Below are positions 49,432-57,899 of a DNA stretch of 64,000 bases, one piece after another. The position numbers and the translations under genes are program-made. Source of the DNA: Legionella worsleiensis (GTDB lineage: Bacteria > Pseudomonadota > Gammaproteobacteria > Legionellales > Legionellaceae); assembly GCF_001467535.1 (NCBI RefSeq), contig NZ_LNZC01000012.1, positions 421,758 to 485,757 of the forward strand, in the 5' to 3' direction. Under the pieces are notes generated by a model. That model made no database searches. It was not told the DNA's origin and was given only the letters and a program-made list of their open reading frames with translations. Within the stretch, counting starts at the first letter, position 1. Each line of letters starts with the position of its first letter.

Positions 49432-49829
49432 AGTGTCCTCATAAAGTAAACATCATGCATTAATGCAGTTTGTGTTCCATTCAAGGTCTAATATATCTCT
49501 CATCCTGAAGTATCTTCAATCCTAAATATGTTTTCTTTCTTCATTTTTTTTCTAAAAAAGAGGTACCCCCCCACGTCATCCCTCGCTGCGCTTGGGATGA
49601 GGTGGAGAGTTACAAAAAGAGTAGGAATTCAATTAGTTAGTGTCGTAGGTTAGTCTCAAAATACAGCGTCATTTTTTTAATTCGCTTTTTTTTATGGTGT
49701 GGTCTATGGTTTATTGACTTTGTATTTAATTTTGCGGACAGATCTGATTTAGAAAGTACAGGATTGACAAGTGAAGGAATTTACATTGTAGTAATAAGTT
49801 CAGTAATCATTTCAAAACAGGGAGTTGTT
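49432..49829. other. Intergenic region before the PHB reductase genes
   Basis: About 400 bases with no extra gene. The palindromic element at 49571-49605 is the only structured piece. The first codons of a longer frame (from 49764) precede the chosen phaB start and lack support. No clear -35/-10 pair is assigned. Confidence 0.4.
49571..49605. repeat. Palindromic element (REP-like)
   Basis: CCAC-g-TCATCCC and GGGATGA-g-GTGG form an imperfect 12-bp inverted repeat around an 11-base loop. No T-run follows. The GC-rich stem in an AT-rich spacer resembles dispersed palindromic repeats of bacterial genomes; only one copy is seen in this window. Confidence 0.4.
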
Positions 49830-50570
49830 ATGGAACAAATGATAGCTGTTGTGACCGGAGGAACCGGAGGGATAGGATCTGCAATAAGTCAACGCTTGTC
49901 AGCGGATTTCAAGGTTATTGCGTGTTATTTTAAAGACGGGCGCCATGAAGAAGCAAAACAATGGCAAACGGAACAAAAACAATTAGGGTATGATATTGAT
50001 ATCGTTTACGGTGATATTGCCCAATACAGTGATTGTGAAAAAATAACCAATTTAATAATGGAACGGTATGGTCGCATTGATGTTCTGGTAAATAATGCCG
50101 GCGTTACCCAAGACTCCAGTTTAAGAAAAATGACCCCACAGCAATGGCAAAGTGTATTAGATGCCAATCTCACCAGTGTTTTTAATATGACCCGTAATGT
50201 CATCCCTATGATGTTGGACAAAGGATTTGGTCGCATCATCAGTATTTCGTCCATTAACGGACGAAAAGGTCAATTTGGTCAATGTAATTATGCGTCAACT
50301 AAAGCGGCATTGTTTGGGTTTACCAAAAGTCTTGCATTAGAAGTGGCAAGCAAAGGGATTACAGTCAACACCATTTCGCCAGGGTATATTGAAACGCCTA
50401 TGCTGGCATCGGTCAAAGAAGACGTACTGAACTCCATTATTGCAAATATTCCGGTTGGTCGACTAGGATATCCAAAAGAAGTGGCAGATGCAGTGGCTTT
50501 TTTGTCTTCGCCTGATAGCGGCTTTATTACTGGCGCAAATCTCGACGTTAATGGCGGCCAATATATGTAA
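49830..50570 (+). CDS. phaB: Acetoacetyl-CoA reductase (PhaB), copy 1
   Basis: NADPH-dependent short-chain dehydrogenase that makes (R)-3-hydroxybutyryl-CoA for PHB. TGGTGGIG is the cofactor site, NNAG follows, and the catalytic Ser-Tyr-Lys is in SSINGRKGQFGQCNYASTKAA (S and Y-x-x-x-K). The 246-residue length and GQCNYASTKA fit PhaB rather than FabG. ATG 49830 with GGAG upstream is chosen over 49764. A second copy follows directly, and phaR and a phasin gene lie downstream. Confidence 0.93.
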   Translation: MEQMIAVVTGGTGGIGSAISQRLSADFKVIACYFKDGRHEEAKQWQTEQKQLGYDIDIVYGDIAQYSDCEKITNLIMERYGRIDVLVNNAGVTQDSSLRKMTPQQWQSVLDANLTSVFNMTRNVIPMMLDKGFGRIISISSINGRKGQFGQCNYASTKAALFGFTKSLALEVASKGITVNTISPGYIETPMLASVKEDVLNSIIANIPVGRLGYPKEVADAVAFLSSPDSGFITGANLDVNGGQYM

Positions 50571-50665
50571 TTGAATTCTGGCAGGTACTGCAAATTATTG
50601 GAGTATTTTGCTAGAGTCACATACGTACTTTTTGAGCCGATTTTATCAATTAAACAGAGAATTTC

Positions 50666-51412
50666 ATGCAAAATAATAATGTTGTATTAATTACCGGTGG
50701 AACTGGTGATATTGGAACGGCGGTTGCCAAGCAATTGGATGCCACTTATAAGCATGTTGTTGCACTTGATCTTGTTTCCGATGACAGAGGAAACGCCTGG
50801 ATAAAAGAATTAAGGGATGAAGGATATAAAAATATAACTTTTAGGCATATGGACGTTACTGATTTTGATCAATGCCAGGAAGTTATCAGTGTCATTATCA
50901 AAGAATTGGGTGCTGTTGATGCATTAATTAATAATGCCGGCATTACTCGAGATGCGGTATTTACCAAAATGACCAAACAACAATGGGATGAGGTATTACG
51001 GGTTAATCTTGATGGTATGTTTAATGTGACGCGGCAGGTTGTTGACAGTATGAAAGCTCAGGCTTCGGGTCGTATTGTTAATGTATCGTCAGTGAATGCT
51101 CAAAAGGGACAATTCTCCCAGGCTAATTATGCCGCATCTAAAGCCGGGGTCTATGGTTTTACCAAAAGTCTGGCTCAAGAGTTAATGAGCAAAAACATCA
51201 CGGTGAACAGCATATCGCCAGGATATGTCAATACACGATTAATGCAAGGAATCAGACCTGATATTTTAGCGAGTATCATAGACTTAATACCGGCAAAAAG
51301 ATTGGCTGATCCCCAGGAAATTGCATGGGCTATAGAGTTTTTAATCAGTGAAAAAAGCCGTTATATAACAGGTGCAAATCTCAGTGTTAACGGTGGGTTA
51401 CATATGTATTAA
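50666..51412 (+). CDS. phaB: Acetoacetyl-CoA reductase (PhaB), copy 2
   Basis: Paralogue of the preceding gene, 248 residues, with TGGTGDIG, NNAGITRDA, the Ser-Tyr-Lys triad in SSVNAQKGQFSQANYAASKAG, and ITGANLSVNGGLHMY at the end. The two copies are probably an old tandem duplication and clearly diverged. Why two reductases are kept is unclear; one may prefer another acyl-CoA or act in a different growth phase. phaR starts 32 bases after it. Confidence 0.93.
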   Translation: MQNNNVVLITGGTGDIGTAVAKQLDATYKHVVALDLVSDDRGNAWIKELRDEGYKNITFRHMDVTDFDQCQEVISVIIKELGAVDALINNAGITRDAVFTKMTKQQWDEVLRVNLDGMFNVTRQVVDSMKAQASGRIVNVSSVNAQKGQFSQANYAASKAGVYGFTKSLAQELMSKNITVNSISPGYVNTRLMQGIRPDILASIIDLIPAKRLADPQEIAWAIEFLISEKSRYITGANLSVNGGLHMY

Positions 51413-51443
51413 ACTAGGATGTAATTTACCTTTGAGAGTTTTT

Positions 51444-51842
51444 ATGGCCCGTTTAATTAAAAAATATAAAAATCGTCGACTTTATGATACTGAAACCAGC
51501 CAGTACATTACTCAGGAACAGCTTCAGAGTTATGTAGTGGAGGGAATTGAATTCACGATTGAGGATTCAGAGACGGGTAAGGATTTGACTAACTCGGTGT
51601 TGCTGCAAATTATAGTTGAGATGGAAGCGGGGCCTACCCAGTTTCTATCTCCTCAAATATTGCGGCAAATCATCGTGTTGGCAAATCACCCCATGCATGT
51701 GTCTTTAAAAAGTATGATGGAACATCTTTTTCAGACTATGGATAAGCCCTTGCAAAATAACCCCTATCAACAAGCAACAGAAACCTGGAATAAACAAATC
51801 CAGCAGGCGTTGCAGCAATGGCAACAGTTGTTTAAAGGGTAA
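51444..51842 (+). CDS. phaR: PHB-responsive regulator PhaR
   Basis: Repressor with the PHB-accumulation N-terminal domain. It starts MARLIKKYKNRRLYDTETSQYIT, the family signature R-L-I-K-K-Y-x-N-R-R-L-Y-D-T. It binds both PHB granules and DNA in other species and represses phasin genes until granules form. The ATG at 51444 is preferred; the longer reading starts inside phaB. It lies just before two TGCAGTGCAA elements and the phasin gene, its expected target. The 132-residue length is on the short side. Confidence 0.95.
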   Translation: MARLIKKYKNRRLYDTETSQYITQEQLQSYVVEGIEFTIEDSETGKDLTNSVLLQIIVEMEAGPTQFLSPQILRQIIVLANHPMHVSLKSMMEHLFQTMDKPLQNNPYQQATETWNKQIQQALQQWQQLFKG

Positions 51843-51848
51843 TACAAT

Positions 51849-51928
51849 GGTGCAGTGCAAAATTTTTTTTGATTTTCTATTGACACCTATGAAAAACAAG
51901 GTCTATTATTAAATTGTGCAGTGCAACA
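51849..51928 (+). promoter_or_regulatory. Phasin promoter flanked by likely PhaR operators
   Basis: TGCAGTGCAA occurs at 51851-51860 and 51917-51926. Between them are TTGACA (51880-51885) and TATTAT (51904-51909) with an 18-base spacer. The core TGCA-G-TGCA is symmetrical and resembles known PhaR sites (TGC-rich palindromes). PhaR binding at both sites could block the promoter. Confidence 0.72.
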
Positions 51929-51942
51929 TATTGGAGAATATC

Positions 51943-52233
51943 ATGAACCAGGCAAATTTTGAAAAATGGAGCGAAATGGCTAAAAAATTACAAGAGCCTT
52001 TTCAAGCAATCGCAGAACTTAATGTTAAGACTCTACAAGGCCTGAGCTATCTTAAGCCTGATGAACTGGCTCATGTTAAAAAGCCTGAAGAAATTCTTGA
52101 AAAACAAATTAACATGGCAGTTGAAAATGGCCACAAGGCTTTGGATTATATGCAACAGTCTTTTCATATTATTGAACAAGCAATGTTAGGTTTGGTCAAT
52201 GATGCGAAAAAAAATGCTGCTGAGTTTAAATAG
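51943..52233 (+). CDS. phaP: Phasin family protein
   Basis: Small (96-residue) amphipathic-helical granule-coat protein. It starts MNQANFEKWSEMAKKLQEP and has the typical helical phasin body with N-V-K-T-L-Q-G-L and HKALDYMQQSF. The GGAG at 51933-51936 supports ATG 51943. It is preceded by PhaR-type operators and followed by a strong hairpin, so it has its own transcript. Phasins cover and shape PHB granules, the carbon store of transmissive Legionella. Confidence 0.9.
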   Translation: MNQANFEKWSEMAKKLQEPFQAIAELNVKTLQGLSYLKPDELAHVKKPEEILEKQINMAVENGHKALDYMQQSFHIIEQAMLGLVNDAKKNAAEFK

Positions 52234-52261
52234 AGTTCGTTAACACTTCAGCCCACGTTTT

Positions 52262-52290
52262 ATGCCTCGGCTTGCCCGAGGCATCTTTGA
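52262..52290 (+). terminator. Terminator after phaP
   Basis: ATGCCTCGG (52262-52270) pairs perfectly with CCGAGGCAT (52276-52284) around a five-base loop, followed by CTTTGATA. Confidence 0.85.
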
Positions 52291-52519
52291 TATACATGAA
52301 ACATTAAAACTCTGTCTGGCGATTAAAAAATACTTCATAAACTATTGGTTAATGTTCTGTTGTAAAAACCACTAATCCAGTTTTGAATGGATATTCAACA
52401 TCATCGTTCTTCAGTCAACTCCATGCAAAGAGCACATCTCTTCTTTTTATCATTGGAATATGGACGTGTTGATAGCAGTCGTTATATGATGGATTGCAAT
52501 GGAGAGGTGAGCTTGATGG

Positions 52520-53464
52520 ATGATTTCAATGACTAATCGTAATAAGTATAGAGTTGCATTATTTGGATTTGATCATACTTTATGTCGAAAACCAACGTTT
52601 TATTATTTCAAAAATCGGGTCGTTGATTGCGATGAACGCAGAAAACACGAACCAATATTACATTTTAATTTCAATCAATCTGACTATGAATGCGGTAAGA
52701 GAGATGCCCCGGCATTACTAAAAACCAATGTTGCCGCATGGTTTTTACATGATGATCACTATACCAGCGCTATTGTAACTTTTCACAGTTATCCAGATTA
52801 TATTGCTGGATATTTGGCTTATATTCTTGGAAGAGAGCTTAAAAGAGTCGACACCAATTTAACGATACCAGAAGAAAAAAACTTGATCGCAGTGTACCAG
52901 GTTGAGGGTGAGAGCCGGCCTATTTTGATTTCATACATTAATCCTACACTTAAAGACAGATCGTTAATTACCTTAAGTCATGATTGGAAAACGGGACAAC
53001 TCACCCAGCTTAGGGCATTTATGTTGAGCAATAGCTGGATTGAGGAGGAGGAGCCTCTACATTTTTATGAGGGAGTGTGTTCGCACATTGAATGCGGTGA
53101 TGCTGATTGTGGGGTGCCAAGTACGTTGGGATATATTCCCAGAAACTCGCAACTGGCCTTACAACGAAGTACGCCTGCTCGAGCCATTACCAACAGGACT
53201 ATTACAGTGCATCGTGTATATTCAGGAGAGCAATTTGAAGCTGCGCTTATTGCCGAAGAAATGGGAGTTATCCATGATTCCAGTATATCGGCAAAGACCG
53301 ATGAGCCATTTTCACCTCCTAAGTGCACTTCCCCCAAATCAGAGTCTTATTCTTCAGTTTTGCTGATGAGCTTAGGATTTTTCGTCACCGCTGCTGCTGC
53401 ATTCGGAGCTGGTTTCGGAGCTGGTATCCTTCTACAGGATAATAAGGACCAGATGCGCCCCTAG
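52520..53464 (+). CDS. HAD-like protein lacking the nucleophile Asp, with C-terminal membrane segment
   Basis: A 314-residue protein. ALFGFDHTLCRK near residues 14-25 resembles HAD motif I (FDLDHTL), but the first Asp is replaced by Gly16, so normal HAD phosphatase chemistry is unlikely. SAIVTFHSYPDYIAGYLAYILG fits the following part of such folds. Residues about 275-305 form a hydrophobic segment with a Gly/Ala zipper (AAAAFGAGFGAGILL). It lies between the PHB genes and the SidE-like gene and may be an effector anchored in a membrane. ATGs at 52520 and 52529 are both possible starts. Confidence 0.7.
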   Translation: MISMTNRNKYRVALFGFDHTLCRKPTFYYFKNRVVDCDERRKHEPILHFNFNQSDYECGKRDAPALLKTNVAAWFLHDDHYTSAIVTFHSYPDYIAGYLAYILGRELKRVDTNLTIPEEKNLIAVYQVEGESRPILISYINPTLKDRSLITLSHDWKTGQLTQLRAFMLSNSWIEEEEPLHFYEGVCSHIECGDADCGVPSTLGYIPRNSQLALQRSTPARAITNRTITVHRVYSGEQFEAALIAEEMGVIHDSSISAKTDEPFSPPKCTSPKSESYSSVLLMSLGFFVTAAAAFGAGFGAGILLQDNKDQMRP

Positions 53465-53555
53465 AGCCGCATTTAATCCCTGTGTAATAACTGCCGAGCA
53501 GGGCTAATGCTCACGTTCGGGTTATTTTTAGGTCATCTTACTTTTTATCATATGC

Positions 53556-53815
53556 ATTGTTTTCATGTATAATGTTTTTTTTTAAGTCAATTGAGCGCAT
53601 ATTAAGTAAAGAGAAATTTTATGGAATTTGAATTGGATCAGCAAAGGGCAAGATCTGACCCCTTATACGTTTTAAAATATGAATACCAGCGGATCCTGTA
53701 TTAGAAATTTAAAAAATTATTAATGATTAGATCTCATTGGCTTTTATCTCAAATTGAACACACTATCTTTTAACCATACTGTCCAAGTCAATTAAATCAC
53801 ATCATGTTTAATTGT
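53556..53815 (+). pseudogene. Probable decayed copy of the queF 5' region
   Basis: The 27 bases from ATG 53621 match the queF start (57900-57926) at about 24 positions, including a 16-base exact run. Upstream, both copies have a TATAAT -10 box and a similar spacer. The frame soon diverges and stops after 27 codons (MEFELDQQRARSDP...). A second 12-base match (53756-53767 against 58227-58238), with similar bases after it, suggests an internal deletion. Overall identity is limited, so the call is moderate. Confidence 0.5.
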
Positions 53816-53874
53816 CGACCAATTCCGATCCGTGATATAATAATTTTCATATTGATCAATTGGTGAGCTTTGTT

Positions 53875-56800
53875 ATGCCCGATAATAACGATATCAAAAT
53901 CCAATCAGCACAAGCGGATGAAGTCTATTCTGATAGCCTGGACTACCTCAATGCCGTCCCAAATGACACGTTTGATGCAAATAAGCTTGGTGAAGATGAT
54001 GATAATGAACTCCTCACCAATGCCTCCCCACTTCAAAATGAAGTAATTGATAGTGATGCCCTGAAGCAAAGTGATTATCCCGCCTTAAAAGCTGTAGGAG
54101 CAAGCTTGCCTGACTGTCAATCCATTTTTGAACGATTGATGCATCAAGCTTCTTTCGCTCAACCGCTCGAAGACCTCTATGCTGTGATGTACGAAATAGG
54201 TGCGAGCCTCCCTGCAGATGAGTCCCTTTTTCGGGCACTTATTCGAAAGACGCTGCTCGCAGACCACCTGAAAAGCGCTTTACGGGCATTATACGACGCA
54301 GGGGCCCGCTTTCCTCAAGAGCGGTCGCTTTTTGAACTGTTTATCGATCAAGCACAATATACGGACAAATTGAAAGCCGGGGTTGATTTGTTATATGGTA
54401 TGCGGGTTCAGCTTCCTGAAAACCGGATACTTTTTGAGTTAATAAGCCAACAAGCAGTCGCTTCAGCCAGTTGGCAGGAATTTGGGTATCATTATCCCCT
54501 CGCATATGCAGAGGCATTGAAAGTCGCATTTGCAGGACTAGAGAGGGCAGGGGCAAGCCTTGCAACTCACCAGGAGCTATTTCAAAAAGTTATCCAGCAG
54601 GCAAGATATGCATCGGGACTTGAATCCTCATTTCAGGCACTGCTGGATGCAGGCGCCACATTGCATGAACACCCGTCCCTTTTTGAACGTGTTATCCATC
54701 ATGCACAATATGGCCGCGGGCTTCAGGCGGCATTAGCCGCTTTAATGCAGGCTGGTGCCAGCGCTCTCTCACACGGGGCACTATTTGAAGCGCTTATCGA
54801 GCAGTCAAAATATGCAGACAAGCTGGTTGTCGCGTTTGCTTCATTAGGTAGCTTAGGTGCAAGTGTTTTCGAAAACAGCGCCCTTTTTGAAGAGGTTATC
54901 AATGAGGCAGAATATGCAGACAAGCTGCAGGAACCGATTAGATTATTGATTACTGCAGGAGCCATTCTGCCTACAGACGAGGCACTTTTTCAAGCGCTTA
55001 TACCCAGGGCTGCGCATGCAGTGAACCTTACCACTCGGATTTACTCCCTGATCATTGCAGGGGCCATCCTGCCTGAGCACCAGGCGCTATTTGAAGCGGT
55101 TATTCAACAGGCACAAGATATGGAAAGCCTTGAAGTTCCCTGTATTCCCCAGACCGAATCAGATATTTATTTAGCCGAAAAACAGGAGTTTTTTGAGCCC
55201 ATTCTCAAGCAGGCACAAGATGTCTTGCTCCTGAAACCTGGGTTGCGGGCATTAATCACTGCCGGTGCCCGCCTGCCTGAAGATCAGACCCTTTTTGAGG
55301 CTCTTATTGACGAGGAAGCGAATGCCCTCAATTTAACAGCACCTCTTTGCGGATTAATAGCCGTAGGTGCTCGTCTGCCTGAAGACCGGCGACTTTTTGA
55401 ACTGGTTATTGAACAAGCTGAGAATGTATACAGGCTGCAAAAGCATCTTCGTCTGATAACGGCTTCTGGTGCCAGGCTCCCCGAACACCGCAGTTATTTT
55501 GAAGCGATAATGGACAGGCCTGACAGGATTACTCCCTTGTTGCACTGGTTTCGCATTTGTGGGGCCAGTATCGTCTATCACCACTACTTATATGAGGCAT
55601 TTTTTTCAGGTAATAAACCCTTAGCGTGTTCTCACTATCTCATGACAAAAGTGATGATGGCTCTTCGTAACCTTATTTCAGACGCTCATCCACTTCTTAT
55701 GCCTGAACAGGAAGGATACAACGCTCAACGTGAAAAAATTCTCGCACGGATATCGGACACAATGGATACTGAATTCTCTATTACCGAGGGGCCGTTGAAC
55801 AAATCTGACGCCACACTGGCCCTTGAGGCGATTTTGGTTCGGCTAAGCACGCCAGAGGATATTGAGCAGGCCCAAATGCGTTACGATGACTCGCTTGGTT
55901 ATGTTTTGCAATTTGGTGTAGAGCCCGATATTTACCTTGGTGGTCTGTTGCGAGAGGCGAATTTCAATCATATCGAACTTACTGAGGCTCAAGTTATGCG
56001 CCTTGGTGAAACGATTCAAGGATTGAGCAACGATTTCAGCCTGAAATCCGGTGATGGCGTTTTAAAAAGTATTGTCGACAGGCTTCCCGAAACGGCTCAG
56101 AATGCATTGGCAAAGTATGTCTCTAATAAATATAAAAACATGAATCGTCTATTTCGCGGGGAGCCTCAGGATTCAAATTCACGATATGTATGGATAAGTC
56201 CGGCAGATGGCCACGCAAACCTGATGGCTAACTTTCTGTGTGGCAGTCTGGTCAACTGGTCAGCCGCTCAGTTACCCAAAGTGTTAATCAGCTTGGAAGA
56301 GCGTCAGATACTGGAGCGGGTTCTTTTGGCGCGAGGCGAATTGAATGCCGAGACCATTGAGACATTGAAGACAGACCAGGCATCCTACGAAGCTATACTG
56401 CGATCTGCTGTTGAAACAGCGGTGATTGACCGGGATGAATATCACAAGGTTATTCAAGGATTCAACAACTTGCATTTACTGTTTCCAAGGTATGGGCTGG
56501 TTGATAGGGGTGAAAATTTAAAAGCTGTCAGCACACGTGGAGATGCGGATATTGCTATGCGTCGTTTGGCCAATCCCAGTTTTATGCCTTCTGTGACAAG
56601 CTTTAGTATTTTCCAGGAGGGCTCCTCGTATTTTCATAATCACGGTACCGTGCGGACAAAGCTTGAAACAGATTGCTCGTTAAGACCTGTTATGAATAGT
56701 ACCGAAGGAGAGATTCTCATCCCTGCGGGAACCACATTTCTCTACACCAGGGATGCAGCCGGGCGTTTTTTTGCAAGGGAAATCAATAGCCCTGGTGTAC

Positions 56801-57663
56801 AACCTGGCGGAAGCTACTGGTCGTCATTTGCACTTGCTGAAGCTTATCGCAATCATTTGCGCCATGCTTATCAGGATGCGGAGCATCAAATAATCCTTGA
56901 GGGTGTTAGTGTGCAAAGGCCAAATCATGGTCTGGCTCATACATACCGCATGATGTCATTAGTCGATGTCGTGATTGATTATTTTGCGCACCACGCCCGT
57001 GAAGTTGAGTTTCAGCGTTACTGTCAAAGCGTGACTCCAGAGGAATGTGACTGGATGCGTGTTGCCGCAGCCTACAGCATTACCGGTCGGGAAAGCGAAA
57101 TTGCAGCACGGGAAAATCTTTTGCGCTATGATGAATTCAGGTTGGTGAGTATGCAGAATCTTAGCGACTTTTTAAACAAATATGCCCCGCACGCCCTCGA
57201 TGAGGGCATGCATGAACGCTTGTTGCATGTCGTACGTTGGATGGGAAACCCTCACTATGAACAGGGGCCTGATATCAAGAACGACCATCCTGATATTAAT
57301 GAAAGACACCATCGCAATTTTATCCATCGTATCCTGACGGTGGCACACAAACTCGATTTGCCTCGATGCTACACACCGCAGGAATTTGAGCGTGCAATGG
57401 AGATGTGTCGTGCTCTCTCTGCTCCCAATGAGTCTCAACAAGCATGTTATTTTCAAATGATTTCTTATGCTATTGACCTCATTCGTGCACACGGTGGTGC
57501 GTTGTCGACGGATATTTCTCCGGAGGGAGCATTTCGCCAGTGTTCAGAGCGATACCGCCCACCTTTTCAAAAAGTTAGCACCAGTCTGCGTATGCTTTAT
57601 GAATTTTCGGAAACCGTGCCACGCCCGAAAATCACCGAAAAATATCAGTTGACGATGTATTGA
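53875..57663 (+). CDS. SidE-like effector candidate: 34-residue repeats, mART-like segment, PDE domain
   Basis: A 1,262-residue protein. Residues about 73-585 hold around 15 repeats of 34 residues (A-G-A-x-L-P-E-x-x-x-L-F-E-x-V-I-x-Q-A-x-Y). A helical linker follows (585-750). Then an mART-like stretch: Arg761 in LFRGE, Ser909/Ser911 in VTSFS and Glu944-Gly-Glu946 in TEGEILIPAGTTF. The C-terminal domain has His1018/His1022 (RPNHGLAHTYR), Glu1073/Glu1075 (TGRESE), His1145/1146 and AHKLDL (His1158), the pattern I know from the PDE of SidE/SdeA and DupA. ATG 53875 follows GGTGAG. Secretion, mART activity and ubiquitin as target are inferences. It is GC-richer than its neighbours, with intact queF to its right. 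Confidence 0.78.
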   Translation: MPDNNDIKIQSAQADEVYSDSLDYLNAVPNDTFDANKLGEDDDNELLTNASPLQNEVIDSDALKQSDYPALKAVGASLPDCQSIFERLMHQASFAQPLEDLYAVMYEIGASLPADESLFRALIRKTLLADHLKSALRALYDAGARFPQERSLFELFIDQAQYTDKLKAGVDLLYGMRVQLPENRILFELISQQAVASASWQEFGYHYPLAYAEALKVAFAGLERAGASLATHQELFQKVIQQARYASGLESSFQALLDAGATLHEHPSLFERVIHHAQYGRGLQAALAALMQAGASALSHGALFEALIEQSKYADKLVVAFASLGSLGASVFENSALFEEVINEAEYADKLQEPIRLLITAGAILPTDEALFQALIPRAAHAVNLTTRIYSLIIAGAILPEHQALFEAVIQQAQDMESLEVPCIPQTESDIYLAEKQEFFEPILKQAQDVLLLKPGLRALITAGARLPEDQTLFEALIDEEANALNLTAPLCGLIAVGARLPEDRRLFELVIEQAENVYRLQKHLRLITASGARLPEHRSYFEAIMDRPDRITPLLHWFRICGASIVYHHYLYEAFFSGNKPLACSHYLMTKVMMALRNLISDAHPLLMPEQEGYNAQREKILARISDTMDTEFSITEGPLNKSDATLALEAILVRLSTPEDIEQAQMRYDDSLGYVLQFGVEPDIYLGGLLREANFNHIELTEAQVMRLGETIQGLSNDFSLKSGDGVLKSIVDRLPETAQNALAKYVSNKYKNMNRLFRGEPQDSNSRYVWISPADGHANLMANFLCGSLVNWSAAQLPKVLISLEERQILERVLLARGELNAETIETLKTDQASYEAILRSAVETAVIDRDEYHKVIQGFNNLHLLFPRYGLVDRGENLKAVSTRGDADIAMRRLANPSFMPSVTSFSIFQEGSSYFHNHGTVRTKLETDCSLRPVMNSTEGEILIPAGTTFLYTRDAAGRFFAREINSPGVQPGGSYWSSFALAEAYRNHLRHAYQDAEHQIILEGVSVQRPNHGLAHTYRMMSLVDVVIDYFAHHAREVEFQRYCQSVTPEECDWMRVAAAYSITGRESEIAARENLLRYDEFRLVSMQNLSDFLNKYAPHALDEGMHERLLHVVRWMGNPHYEQGPDIKNDHPDINERHHRNFIHRILTVAHKLDLPRCYTPQEFERAMEMCRALSAPNESQQACYFQMISYAIDLIRAHGGALSTDISPEGAFRQCSERYRPPFQKVSTSLRMLYEFSETVPRPKITEKYQLTMY

Positions 57664-57686
57664 ATCATCGAGAAACGCTAAAAGAC

Positions 57687-57718
57687 AAGCCCTCTTCGCT
57701 CCTTACTGGAGGGGGCTT
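57687..57718 (+). terminator. Terminator-like hairpin after the SidE-like gene
   Basis: AAGCCCTC pairs with GAGGGGGCTT (with a small bulge) 24 bases after the stop; ATTAAATCC follows. The T-run is poor, so this is tentative. Confidence 0.5.
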
Positions 57719-57835
57719 ATTAAATCCATTAAGACTGGTAATCGTAAAAATAGACTTTAAACTAAAAACGACTATCGTAATATAAACTTTAAAACCTTGT
57801 TTCTTTTCTTCCCCCCTTGGCTATTACGATATGTT

Positions 57836-57890
57836 GTTCCTTGTTGTATAATGTATCTTTTTAGAGCAATTAAGTTTGCATGTATATAAG
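57836..57890 (+). promoter_or_regulatory. queF promoter region
   Basis: TATAAT at 57847-57852 is a consensus -10 box, about 50 bases before the GTG start. The same box occurs in the decayed copy (53568-53573). A -35 is not obvious; TTGTTCC lies a little close. No preQ1 riboswitch structure is seen. Confidence 0.55.
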
Positions 57891-57899
57891 AGTTGTCTG

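Noticed and set aside
53621..53704. 27-codon frame starting MEFELDQQRA as a functional peptide
   Set aside because: It resembles the queF start and soon stops, so a decayed fragment is the better explanation.
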